Positions 1 to 10,344 of a stretch of DNA of 64,000 nucleotides are shown piece by piece (the stretch's first letter is position 1; each line of letters starts with the position of its first letter). Both the position numbers and the translations under genes were made by a program. The notes below the pieces were generated by a model that did no database searches, had not been told where the DNA came from, and saw only the letters and a program-made list of their open reading frames with translations. Source of the DNA: Cymodocea nodosa (Eukaryota; Streptophyta; Magnoliopsida; Alismatales; Cymodoceaceae); assembly GCA_036874045.1 (NCBI GenBank), contig JAZBRI010000003.1:6522501-6586500 (forward strand), written 5' to 3'.

Positions 1-526
1 GTATTTGAAACTTATATATATTTTGGATAGTTAGCATTTAACCTTTTGAAAGATACTTTAAGTCAAGTTTCTAGAATGCGACACGTGTCCTTAGGCAGTT
101 TTATGATAAAAAGATATTTTGGATACTTGCAAACCTAACTATCTGATACTTAGGCACATTTCGGATAGTTAGCAGATAACTTATCAAAAATTCACTTAAG
201 TCATGCATTAAGGTTACAACACATGTACTCCAGGAAATAATAAAATATTTTTTAAGCATTTAAAACATAACTATCCAGTACATAAAATGTAACTCTTCGA
301 AATAACAGAAAATTTGGATACTTAAGAATTAAAAAGTCTGTAATTCATTAACAGTTCAGAAATGTACTTAATTTACTTTAATTCCCTAAAATTATATAGA
401 TTCTTTCATTAAAGCATATAACAGTGCAATTATAACATAATGACTTAATTCTCATATGATAAGCTAAATATTATGCGAATAACTATCATTCAACCGTTAA
501 TATTATGCATTTTTTCATTCTAAACA
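1..526 (-). repeat. Partial LTR, TGTTTAG family, inverted, cut by window edge
   Basis: This is the reverse complement of the first part of the LTR seen whole at 35698-37888 and 44438-46751. It ends on the right with CTAAACA, the complement of the family's TGTTTAG start. It matches 6540-7017 nearly base for base, including the stretch around the CACGTG site and the repeated 'aactatc' words. The rest of the LTR lies left of the window, so solo LTR and full element cannot be told apart. Confidence 0.8.
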
Positions 527-1170
527 AGTATGTTCATCTACTTAATCCATAATCCAGAATCCCATGTATTAATTCAAATTTAAATTATCCACGTTCTCCA
601 CTATCTTTTTGAATTTCCATTATGTCCACTTCTTATTTTGAATTTCCACTATCTCCATTTGAATTTCCACGATCATATATCGTAGATCCATTGAGAATTC
701 TTCTTCTTGGAGATTTGTAGAATATCTTCTAAGTCACTACTTTAGTTGAATACTTATCTTGTAAGTCTTATAAAAACTCAAACACTTATCTATAACTCTT
801 TGAGTTTTTGCACCTACAAAACACATGACTGAAACAAGAAAACTTATTCGTTCGTTAGTCACTTTATAAAACTCAAATAGTTATCCATCCATGTGTATAA
901 AAACTCAAACAGTTATCTAACTCTTCAATTTTCATTACTGAACACACATGGAAAACACGTGAAAACTTAAAGCATTAAGAATACATGTATAGATAACTTA
1001 ACTATACGAGTTTTTTAACATAACTCTTTGACTAAATAGAAACATTAACTTATAACTATACAACTTTCAAAACTTGTTAACGCCTAACTATGTGATTGTT
1101 ATATTAGACTTATTTAGATTTATTTATAGACTTTAATAAAATATGCATCATCAAAACAAAATTTCTAACA
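527..1170 (-). repeat. Copia-type LTR fragment (5' part of LTR, minus strand)
   Basis: The segment matches the LTRs at 41695-42902 (plus) and 59435-60727 (minus). Read on the minus strand it starts TGTTAG right after a polypurine tract and ends about half way through the LTR, where the inverted TGTTTAG LTR begins. The last ~560 bp of the LTR are therefore missing. It carries repeated short words of the form AACTCxAAxAGTTAT. Confidence 0.7.
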
Positions 1171-1195
1171 ATCTCCCCCTTTTTGATGATGACAA
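1171..1195 (-). other. Polypurine tract of copia-type element
   Basis: On the minus strand the purine run AAAAAGGGGGAGAT lies directly before the TGTTAG start of the LTR. This is the usual place and form of the second-strand primer in plant Ty1/copia elements. The same arrangement recurs at 60728-60750. Confidence 0.7.
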
Positions 1196-1874
1196 AACCT
1201 AATAAGTCAAATAATTTTTCTCCCCCTTTATGGCATTATATAAATTAAATTAAATATATAAAAGGAAGAAAAAAAAATCGGCTAAGTATATTTTTCAAAA
1301 AGAACTTCAAAACATATATAACTCAAATGTGGATAAAAAAAACTATTTATATAATAACTATTTTAAACAATAATTGTTGAAAACAGGTATATAACATAGA
1401 TTTTGTAAACAATTTACATAATTTTTGGTAACAAATTACAATTAATGAAATCATGTAATACATAATTTGTTGCTGTAATGAATCTGTATGTCTTTGTGTG
1501 TATTGTTCATATACTATATGTTGTTGTTGTCCTTGTGTTGACTATGGCGACTGCTATTGTTGTTGCTCTTACTGATTTTGTTGATTTTCTTGTTGATCCT
1601 GTTGTTCTTGTTGTTGAATTACAGGTGGGTCTATTCCCTAGTATTTATGTAGTTCTTTTGTAAAGAAAGATCATGATTTCGTCTTTTTTTATGGCTTAGG
1701 TGTAATATCTATCTGACTTGCCACAAGTCTTAAAATAGTATCACCATAAAATAATTTGCTCTGCAAATTTAGAATATGATAAATAAAAATATCATATTAG
1801 TTCACCTATATACGGTTAACTAATACATAGGTTGCATAAAGATAGCATCTATCAACTTCAGCTTCATGACCAAA
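1196..1874 (-). pseudogene. 3' end of the non-pol ORF of a copia-type LTR element (copy 2)
   Basis: Read on the minus strand, pieces of protein are collinear with the ORF at 60980-63604: a segment with LRLVASQIDIT (about 1690-1730), then a Gln-rich tail with runs of QQ (about 1490-1640). Stops interrupt it. No integrase, RT or protease motif occurs between this ORF and the polypurine tract, just as in the other copy. The right edge at about 1874 is abrupt: it changes into the 3' part of a gypsy LTR. Function is unknown; see the longer copy for a family suggestion. Confidence 0.55.
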
Positions 1875-2630
1875 CTTTACTATCGATAGAGATTTTTACA
1901 TTTCACCTTTCGCTCATCTTCAAGAACATATCAAAACAAAAATACCAAAAATAACAAATTATCTGTGTTTACATTTAGTATTAAAGTATTGTATTGTTTA
2001 TTTTGTATCGTAATTAATGTTATCATTGTCAATATTGTGAATGTTTTATGTTTGCTTGATTTAGAAAATAGAAAATAGTTTTATTGTTTACTAAAATTGA
2101 TTCGTTCCAAATACTTAAAGATTTTAATGGTTACTATTTGAAATATCTGAATGTTAGTGTTGCTTAATTACAAATCTAATATTAACTAATATTAAAGAAC
2201 TTAATTGTGTTATTTACATTTTGTGGAATTGCCCAAGGTCTGGCTAAATTCCTCTATAAATAGTAGTATTTAACTGGAAAGGTAGGCTTGTGGAGTTAAC
2301 TTAAGTTCATGAAGTTAGTTCATTGAGTTAACTATAACTTCATGAACTAAGTCTTTTATGTTAACTGTAACTCAACAAAGTACTTAACTGAACATATATA
2401 AACTTCAATATAAAAATCAGAATAGTACACAATTCTTACTCAATCTCTATGGGATCGACCTGTACTTACACACAAATACAATATACACTGTGCACTTGTA
2501 GTTAAAATACAAATTAGGGTTACTATCTAATTTGTGTGAAAAGTTGTTTGTTTACTTCTAAAAGAATTTATTAATATAAGCATAAAAATAAATCAAATAA
2601 GTTTTGATTTAACTTTTCACAACCTAAACA
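1875..2630 (+). repeat. 3' part of the 5' LTR of gypsy-1 (TGTTTAG family)
   Basis: It matches the last third of the LTRs at 14154-16617, 35698-37888 and 44438-46751: the 'acatttcacctttcgc' word, the repeated GTTGAGTTAACTGTAACTCA words, and the block 'gggatcgacctgtactt' followed by 'tgcacttg.agttaaa'. It ends CTAAACA, complementary to the family's TGTTTAG start, nine bases before a primer-binding site. This ties the LTR family to the Ty3/gypsy pol downstream. The first two thirds are missing. Confidence 0.75.
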
Positions 2631-2638
2631 AGTTTTTC

Positions 2639-2656
2639 TGGCACCGTTGCTGGGGA
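2639..2656 (+). other. Primer-binding site, tRNA-Asp type
   Basis: TGGCACCGTTGCTGGGGA sits just after the LTR end. It differs at two C-to-T/G-to-A type positions from TGGCGCCGTTGCCGGGGA, the tRNA-Asp primer site known from Athila/Tat-lineage Ty3/gypsy elements of plants. It marks the start of the internal region of gypsy-1. Confidence 0.8.
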
Positions 2657-2713
2657 TTGAGAAGCTAAGCAACTATGAATGTTGTTTTGTTTTATTAGCA
2701 AAGGGAGTGTTGT

Positions 2714-3802
2714 GTGTTTTATTTTATAATTGAGAATATGGCATATGCTTATGCTCAAAGATTTTTGAAACCTAGAGTTAGCATATGTGAATTCTGCAAT
2801 TTGGAAGGTCATGACATCTTTGATTATTTGAAATTGAGACGATTACAGATGGTTAGATCACATGAACAACAAATGAATTATATTCAATATAATAAAGCTG
2901 AGTATGAGAATCCTATAATTTACCTAACTAATGGTTAATTTAGAACGTGTAATATGTTGAGAGACAAGGAAATTTGGGATATGTATGACAGATTGGAGCG
3001 TAGTTTAGAGCAAAACATGGACAAATTAGAACAATACATGTGTCAGCAACAAGAAGTCAACCAATTAAATTATAGGGAAGAATATTCAGAACCTAAAATT
3101 AATATCATATACAAAATTGAAAAAATCATAATGAAAATTGATCAAAAATTGAATACAATGAAACTAGATGATCTGAAAAGGAAATTAAAAGCATTGGATG
3201 AATTTACAAGTTATGCAACAGGAAAACACAAATAAAAACTTTAATGTTACAGATTTGCATAATTTGCAAAACATATAGACAAAAGAAAATACCAATGCAA
3301 TAGAATTTAAAGAATGTAAGTTAAAACTAAAAACAATTGAAGATCAAAATCATGAAAATGAAATACAAGGACATCATGAAAGTAACGAAAATCTGGAAGA
3401 TGTATGTATAACATTAAGATCTAGAACTGATATACCACCAAGAATTCAAAAAGGAAGTAATGTGAAGGTGGATAAGAACAAAATTCAAAATGATAATGAA
3501 AATGTAATATCTGAAAACTTAGAAACCAATAAAGAAAAACCTAAATCTGAAAATGAGACTAAAATTGATCAAACAAATGAAATGAAAGAAAAAAAATCTT
3601 GTAAATCACAATCATTAGTATCATATCCTAAAAGTTTACAACAAACATTTCCTGAAAAATTAGAGAAATTTTTGAAAAAGTACAAGTTAACATTCCTTTG
3701 TTAGACTTATTGTAGAAAATGTCATATTGTGCTAAATTTTTTAAGGATTGGTGTACTAAGAAAAGAGAGCGAAAAGTTTTAAGGAAAGTCTTTTTAGCTG
3801 AG
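2714..3802 (+). pseudogene. gypsy-1 gag remnant: nucleocapsid zinc knuckle and charged linker
   Basis: This is the part of Gag that binds RNA. About 75 bases after the start, the protein CEFCNLEGHDIFDY (about 2786-2827) fits the CX2CX4HX4C zinc knuckle except that the fourth Cys is Tyr. Only about 150 bases separate the primer site from the knuckle, so the matrix/capsid part expected in a full-length Athila/Tat gag is absent. After the knuckle come short open pieces rich in Lys, Glu and Asn (2954-3235, 3462-3704) separated by stops. They look like the low-complexity linker between NC and protease. A stop at 3803 separates this region from the protease frame. Not functional. Confidence 0.7.
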
Positions 3803-3805
3803 TAA

Positions 3806-4309
3806 AGTAGTTCACTATTTCTACCACAAATTCCTAAAAAGTTATCTAATCCAGGAATCCCTATTATATCATGCACCATAGGAAATACTATTCTGGAAAA
3901 AACCTTAATAGACCTAGGTGCAGGTATAAATGTTATGCCTAGTGATATATTTGCATCCTTAGGATTAGAAGGCTTAATCCCTACTAGGACTGTTATTCAA
4001 TTAGTTGATAGAAGTATAAGATACCCTAGAGGAAAAATAGAGGATGTCCTAATTAAAATAAAAAACTTCATATATCCCATTGATATTGTGATTTTGGACT
4101 CCCAACAAATTAAGCATCAAAATCATGATACATCTTTAATTTTGGGAAGGTCATTCTTAGCAACATCAGGGGCTGTTATAAATTGTAAAACTAGAATGAT
4201 GAAGTTAGCATATGGTAATGATGATACTCAATTAAACATTTTCAAACCAGAAAAGTTTGAAGAGTTAGAAATGTCCTTACATACTATAGACTTTTTAGAG
4301 GATGAATGA
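3806..4309 (+). pseudogene. gypsy-1 aspartic protease domain
   Basis: The retroviral-type aspartic protease would cut the Gag-Pol polyprotein. The catalytic motif DLGAGIN is at 3911-3931, with Leu in place of the usual Ser/Thr as is common in plant gypsy elements. It is followed by LADRS-like LVDRSIRYPRG and by LILGRSFLATSGAVIN, the conserved second half (ILGRPFL/A motif) with its ALL-type flap region. The domain is open for 168 codons with no internal stop, the best preserved piece of the element. It ends in an acidic stretch (EFEELEMSL-like) and a TGA. It is likely unusable because the flanking frames are broken. Confidence 0.8.
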
Positions 4310-4715
4310 GATATACCAGATGATGTGATTCAAGAAGAATTAAATAGGCAATTAGATTCTAAAACTTTAGAAGTAAGTGAAAGCATAGATGTAGAAGGAG
4401 ATCAAGAAGAGTTTATATTGAAGATGAAAATGTTCAATTAGGGGCTTTAGCTTTTGATGGTCAACATTTAGATTTAAAACATTTACCTCTTGAATTAACC
4501 TATATATTTTTGGAAGAAAAACGAACATGTCCAATCATTATTGCTTCAAATTTAAAAGAGGATCAAATTTCTAAAGTAAAAGATGTAGTAAAAACTTGTA
4601 AAGAAGCAATAGGATGGACTATGATCGATATAAAAGGGTTAAGTGTAACTTTATGCTGTCACTACATATATTTAGGAGAGAATGATAAACTAGTTAGAAT
4701 TCCTGAGAGGAGATT
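4310..4715 (+). pseudogene. gypsy-1 protease-RT linker and start of RT
   Basis: Open pieces encode the conserved tether before the RT fingers: LxxLPLELTYIFLEEK, then CPIIIASNLKE and IGWTMIDIKGLS, matching the 'LP..L.YAFLG', 'PVIISS.L' and 'ALGWTIADIKGISP' pattern of Athila-like pol. The frame runs to IPERR and is then broken by a solo LTR inserted at 4716. The sequence resumes at 7018 after the duplicated AGATT. Stops occur near 4307 and 4440. Confidence 0.75.
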
Positions 4716-7017
4716 TGTATTGTTGTGAAAAGTTAAATCATAAACTTGTTTATACAACGATGTCAGAAAACTTGTTTGATTTGTTTTTATGCTTATTTTA
4801 ATAATTACTTTTAAAAGTAAACAAACAACCTTTCACACAAATTAGATATTAAATCCAATTTATATTTTTAACTACAAGTGCACAATGTATATTGTATTTG
4901 TGTGCAAGTACAGGTCGATCCCATAGAGATTGAGTAAGAATTGTGTACTGTTCTTATTTTTATATTGGAGTTTATATGTGTTCAGTTAAGCACTCCGTTG
5001 TGTTACAGTTAACACAACGGACTTAGTTCGTGGAGTTATGGTTAACTCAACGGACTAACCTCGTGACTTAAGTTAACTCCATGAGCCTACCTTTTCAGTT
5101 AAATACTGCTATTTATTAAGGAATTCAGCCAACCATTGGGTGGTTCCACAGAATGTAAATAACACCACTTAAGCTATTTAATGTTAGTTAATATTAGATT
5201 TGTCATTAAACAACACTAACATTTAGATATTTCAAACAGTAATCATTAAAATCTTTAAGCATCTAGGATGAATCAATTTCAGTAAATAATAAAACTATTT
5301 TCTATTTTTCTGAATCAAACAAACATAAAACATTTACAATAATGACAATGATAACATTAATCATGATGCAAAACAAATAATACAACACTTTAATACTAAA
5401 TGTAAACACAGATAATTTGTTGTTTTTGGTTTTTTTTTTTTGAAATGTTCTTGAAGTTTAACGAAAGGTGAAATGCAAAAATCTCTATTGACAGTAAAAA
5501 CTTCTGTCACTACATGCGACACGATTACACCACTGAAAACTTAATCACTTACAATCTTGCCTCCTCTCCCTATAGAATCGCGAATCAAGAATTGTAAGAT
5601 GATCTCCTCTTCAACATACTAGCATCAACCCAAAACCAAGGCTAGAAACTTTATGATCTACTAAGATATGAGTTGGGCTTGGTGAAAATGGCTTCCCTTC
5701 TCGCGACGCGATCACTCCTCATAGTGGTTGTCAGTCACCATGTTTGGCTTGAAATCGACCTGACATCTCGAAATCGACCTGACATCAGGAAAGTATCCTC
5801 ACAGACCTTCGATGGTTGGTGAATTTGGTGGTGGTGTGGAGCTTTAAGGAACTTCCAACGCTTCCTGTAGTTAGCATGGTTCTCCACTCTTGCACACACA
5901 TTTTTTCTTCGTCTTTCTCCTCTTCTTTTATATTTATTTCTGTAGTAACTACTTCTGCTTAGATGATTGGTTGGATTTCCTTCATTCATATCAACGATGG
6001 TGATTTCTTATTCATTCCATGAGTGAATTCCTACGTGATACGTGTAATCGTGGATTTCCTTCGAATTTCCTATTTCTACAATTGCTATAGTGGCATATTA
6101 GAAAATAAATGGTCCTTGGAGTTACAACTAACTCAACAAACTTACTTTGTTGATTCAACTATAAAACACATGCAATAAAGAAATACCTTATAAGCTTATA
6201 ACACTAACATAACACGTTACCTTAGTGTATATTCAAGTAACTCAACGCATATAGTTATGCTAACTTAACGAGTTAAACATGTGCAATTCACATGATATAC
6301 TAAAGCATTTAAATTCAACACATGCATAATTCTAACTTAACGAGTTCAGATATATAACTTACGATTTTACTCAATAACTCAACGAGTTCTCACGTGATCT
6401 TTTTATACCTTTAAACTTGTACCTCAATGAGTTGGCACGTGATCTTTCAACAAAAAGAACACTAACTTAACGAGTTGTTACTATGCACCTGTACATGATA
6501 TAAATATATGCAAATAAAATAGATCATGCTTAATACTATAAAACCACACTTAAATCAAGTTTTCAGATAACGACATATGTCCTTAGTAAGTTTTATGATA
6601 AAAAGATATTTCGGATACTTGCAAACCTAACTATTTGATGCTCAGATGCATTTTAGATAGTTAGCAGATAACTTACTGAAAATTCACTTAAGTCATGCAT
6701 TAAGGTTACAACATATGTACTCTAAGAAATAATAAAATATTCTTTAAGCATTTAAAACATAACTATCTAGTACATGCAATACAACTCTCCAAAATAACAG
6801 AAAATTCGGATACTTAAGAATTAAAAACTTGCAACTTACTAATAGTTCAGAAATGTACTTAATTAACGCTAATTCCTTGAAATTATGCAAATTCTTTCAT
6901 TAAAGCATATAACAATGCAATTATAACATAATGGTTTAATTCTCATATGATAAGCTAAATATTATGCAATTAACCATCATTTAATCATTAATATTATGCA
7001 TTTTTTCATTCTAAATG
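4716..7017 (-). mobile_element. Solo LTR, TGTTTAG family, inserted in gypsy-1 pol
   Basis: A 2302 bp LTR in reverse orientation is flanked by AGATT at 4711-4715 and 7018-7022. This is a 5 bp target duplication as Ty3/gypsy integrase makes. The reading of pol continues exactly across one copy of AGATT, so the host element was already in place when this one jumped in. In minus orientation the LTR ends ...CAATACA; its start reads CATTTAG instead of TGTTTAG. No internal coding sequence or second LTR is present, so it arose by LTR-LTR recombination. Note that a primer-site-like string lies about 45 bp inside its end (4745-4775), so the family's exact 3' terminus is not fully settled. Confidence 0.85.
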
Positions 7018-8340
7018 AGATTAAATCCAAACCTTAAAGTAGTCAGGAAGGAAATAGTGAAATGGTTAGATAATGACATAATTTATCTGATTTCTGATAG
7101 CTTATGTATTAGTCCAATCCATGTAGTTCCCAAGAAATCAAGATTAACAATTATTAGGAATGAAAGTCAGGACTTGATACTTACTAGAATTCAATTAGGC
7201 TGGAGAGTGTGTATAAACTATAGAAAGCTGAATGTTGTGAATAGGAATGATCATTTTCCATTACCTTTTATAGACCAAATGCTGGAGAGATTAGTAGGGC
7301 AAAAATATTTTTGTTTCCTAGATAGGTATTTAGGATATAACCAAGTTCTAGTAGCATTAGAAGATCAATAGAAAACAACTTTCACATGTCTTAATGGAAA
7401 TTATGCTTTTAAGAGAATGCCATTCGGATTATGCAATGCACCAACCACCTTTCAAAGGTATACGCAAGGCATATTCACTAGAATGACTAAGGATTTTTTA
7501 AAAATATTTATGGATGATTTTACTGTATATGGAACTTCATATGAAGTGTGTTTAAACAATTTAGACCAAGTATTAAAATGTTGTGTGGAAAAAAATCTGG
7601 TTCTAAATTGGGAAAAATGTCATTTCATGGTTAAACAATGAATAGTCTTGGGACATGTTATTTCAAAGAAAGACTTGGAAGTAGATAAAGCTAAAATAGA
7701 AGTAATTTCTAATCTATCAGAACCTAAATCAGTAAATGATATTAGATCATTTCTAGGACATGCTAGATTTTATAGAAGATTTATTAAAGATTTTAGCAAA
7801 ATAGCTAGACCTTTAACTAATCTATTAAAAGATGTCTTATTCAACTTTGATAAAAATTGTAAAGAAGCATTTTTCAAGCTTAAAACTAGCTTAATTTCAA
7901 CTCCTATAATACAAGCACCTAATTGGAGACATCCATTTGAAATAATGTGTGATGCATCTAATTTTGCTATAGGAGTAGTGTTGGGACAAAAGATAGAAAA
8001 ACCTCCTAGAGTGATTCATTATACAAGCAAAACATTAAATGATGCTCAAGTTAATTATACCACTATTGAAAAAGAACTGTTAGCTGTTGTGCTTACCTTA
8101 GAAAAGTTTAGATCATATCTGATTGGAGCTAAAGTGATAGTATACATAGATAATTCAGCTTTAAAACACCTAATAACAAAGAAAGAGACTAAACATAGAT
8201 TGATTTGATGGATATTATTATTACAAGAATTTCATCTAGAAATTAAAGATAAAAAAGGTTGTGAGAATGTAGTAGTAGATTATTTTTCAAGATTACAAAT
8301 AGAAAAATCAAACATTGAAATTAAAGATAATTTTCCTAAT
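7018..8340 (+). pseudogene. gypsy-1 reverse transcriptase and RNase H
   Basis: The RT copies RNA to DNA and the RNase H removes the RNA strand. In order: LNPNLKVVRKEIVKWLD, ISPIHVVPKK, INYRKLN, HFPLPFIDQMLERL, FCFLD, MPFGLCNAPTTFQR, the catalytic FMDD box at 7507-7518, then LGHVIS, FLGHARFYRRFIKDFSKIA (connection), and RNase H with FEIMCDASNFAIGVVLGQ, YTTIEKELLAVV and YIDNSALKHL. Stops break the frame at 7369 (TAG after EDQ), 7639 (TGA) and 8206 (TGA where Arg is usual). The active-site Asp pair is kept. The order PR-RT-RH-IN places it in Ty3/gypsy, and the tether and primer site point to the Athila/Tat side. Confidence 0.9.
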
Positions 8341-9600
8341 GAACAATTAATGACCATCAACACAATGCCTTGGTATGTAGACATAGTTAATTACTTAGTT
8401 ACTAGTTTAACACCTAAGGATTGGAATAGACAGGATAAGAAATTGTTCTTTTCAAGAGTAAAATATTACTATTGGGAAGACCCCTAATTATTTAAGAAAT
8501 GTCTTGATCTGGTTCAAAGGAGGTGTGTTCCAAAAATTGAATATCAAAGCATATTGTGTTTCTATCATGACCAAGCATGTAGAGGGCATTTTGGTTTAGG
8601 GAAAACTGCTACCAAAATTCTGCAATGTGGATTTTATTGGCCAACACTATTCAAAGGTGCTCATAAATATTACTTAAGTTGTTTAAGATGTCAAGAAATA
8701 GGAAGAATATCAAAGAGGAATATGATGCCTCTAAACCCTATTGTTGAGGTTGAACTCTTTGATATGTGGGGAATAGATTTTATGGGTCCATTTCCTATGT
8801 CTAATCAATTTAATTATATATTGTTGGGGGTGAATTATGTATCTAAATGGATAGAGACTATTCCTACAAAAACTAATGACAATAAAATGGTAATACATTT
8901 TATAAGAATTAATATAATTGTCAGATTTGGAATAGTTAAAACTATTATTAGTGAAAGAGGAACTCATTTCTATAATAGAAGTTTTGAAACCTTAATGAAG
9001 AAATATAGAGTAAATCATAAAATTGTAATATCATATCATCCGAAAACAAGTGGACAAGTAGAAAGTGCAAACAAACAAATTAAGTTAATCTTAGAAAAAG
9101 TAGTAAATCCTACTAGAAAAGATTGAGCTAATAGATTAATAGATGCACTTTGGGCTTGTAGAATTACTTATAAAACAAGCTTATGTATATCACATTTTAA
9201 ACTAGTATATGGAAAAAGTTGCAATTTACTAGTTAAAATTGAACATAAAGCTTATTGGGCATTAAAAACTCTAAACACTAATTTAAATCAGGTTGCTGAA
9301 AATAGGAAAATGCAATTGATTGAATTAGAAGAATTTAGGAATGAAGCTTATTCGAAAATTGTAAAAGAAAAAGAGAAAATGAAGTTCGAGCATGACAAGA
9401 AAATTATTTCAAAAACTTTTGAAATAAGACAAGAAGTATATCTTTACATGACTAGACTTCATAACCATCTAGGACAATTAAGATCTAGATGAGCATGACC
9501 TTACATAATTCGAAATATTTATTCCTATGAAGCTATTGAAATTGAAAATCCTAAAAATTAGAATATATTTAAAGTAAATGGACAAAGACTTAGGCTTATT
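8341..9600 (+). pseudogene. gypsy-1 integrase
   Basis: The integrase inserts the DNA copy into the genome. The zinc-binding HHCC domain is visible: H and H in YHDQACRGHFG, then CLRC after FYWPTLFKGAHKYYLS. The core has the first Asp in WGIDFMGPF (about 8770). The second position reads SERGTHF where SDGGTHF is usual, so the catalytic Asp is Glu. The last Glu is in TSGQVESANK. The C-terminal part keeps MQLIELEEFRNEAY, VYLYMTRLH and FKVNGQRLR. Stops lie at 8486, 9124 (TGA where Trp is usual) and 9490. Downstream the frame ends in a TAG pair near 9668. Confidence 0.88.
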
Positions 9601-10344
9601 CTGAAGATTCCAAAAAGTTCCTTTGTAATTATAAAAGAAATAAGAGTAGAGGACTACTCGAGCTTTACTTAGTAGCCGATAGAGAAAAAAAAAACTTATT
9701 TAAATATAATCATGGTTCAACTAAAAGAAATTATCGATTTTACCGAATTGTATAAAAAATTTTGTTACAGTCACACCGAAAGGATCCATTAGTCTGACCG
9801 AAACATAAAAACATAAAAAAATCTATATATTATATTAAGTAAAAATGTCGATTTTACCGAAGCATGGTATCGGTTCAACCAAGAAATATAATAATTTGAC
9901 CAAAATTCTAAAATGTTGAAAAATTAAAAATCGGTTAAACCGAAAATTCTTCAGTCTTGACTGAATTAAAAATTATTATTATAGGTATTTTTATTAGCCA
10001 TAACTTTACGAGAGGTACGTTGAGTTACGCTTAACTCAACGAACTTACTTTGTTGAGTCTCAGATAAGTTAATGAACTTACTTCGTTGAGTTAACTGTAA
10101 CTTAACAGAGTACTGTAGTTAAGTCCACAGACTTAGTCCGTGGAGTTAATTGTAACTCCATGGAGAAGTGAGTGAGAGAGTGAGAGTTTATATGGGAAAA
10201 TGACCTGATTACCTGCCAAAAACTTAAGATTTATTTATACTAAAACTTAGGATTTGGGGAGCATTGTCTACATAATCATTTAGAACTTAGAATAGTAGAG
10301 ATCAGAGTGATTCTGTTCCGTTCCGTAACACAATGAAGATAAGA
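9601..10344 (+). other. Non-coding tail after gypsy-1 pol, with repeated TCGGTT..AACCGA words
   Basis: No ORF of note. Between 9720 and 9960 the words CGATTTTACCGA (twice), CGGTTCAACC, CGGTTAAACCGA and CTGACCGAA recur, all variants of a half-palindrome. Between 10010 and 10160 the words GTTGAGTTA/AACTCAACGA appear as in the TGTTTAG LTRs. This may be the old 3' untranslated part of gypsy-1. No clear polypurine tract plus 3' LTR of its own family was found here. Confidence 0.45.

Noticed and set aside
531-540. TGTTCATC at 531 as the true end of the copia LTR
   Set aside because: The LTRs at 41695 and 59435 continue ~560 bp past this point, so the fragment is truncated here and TG is chance.
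7369-9490. Methylation-type decay (C to T) as the cause of all stops in gypsy-1
   Set aside because: Stops at 8206, 9124 and 9490 fit CGA or TGG changed to TGA, but those at 7369, 7639 and 8486 need transversions. The pattern is mixed.
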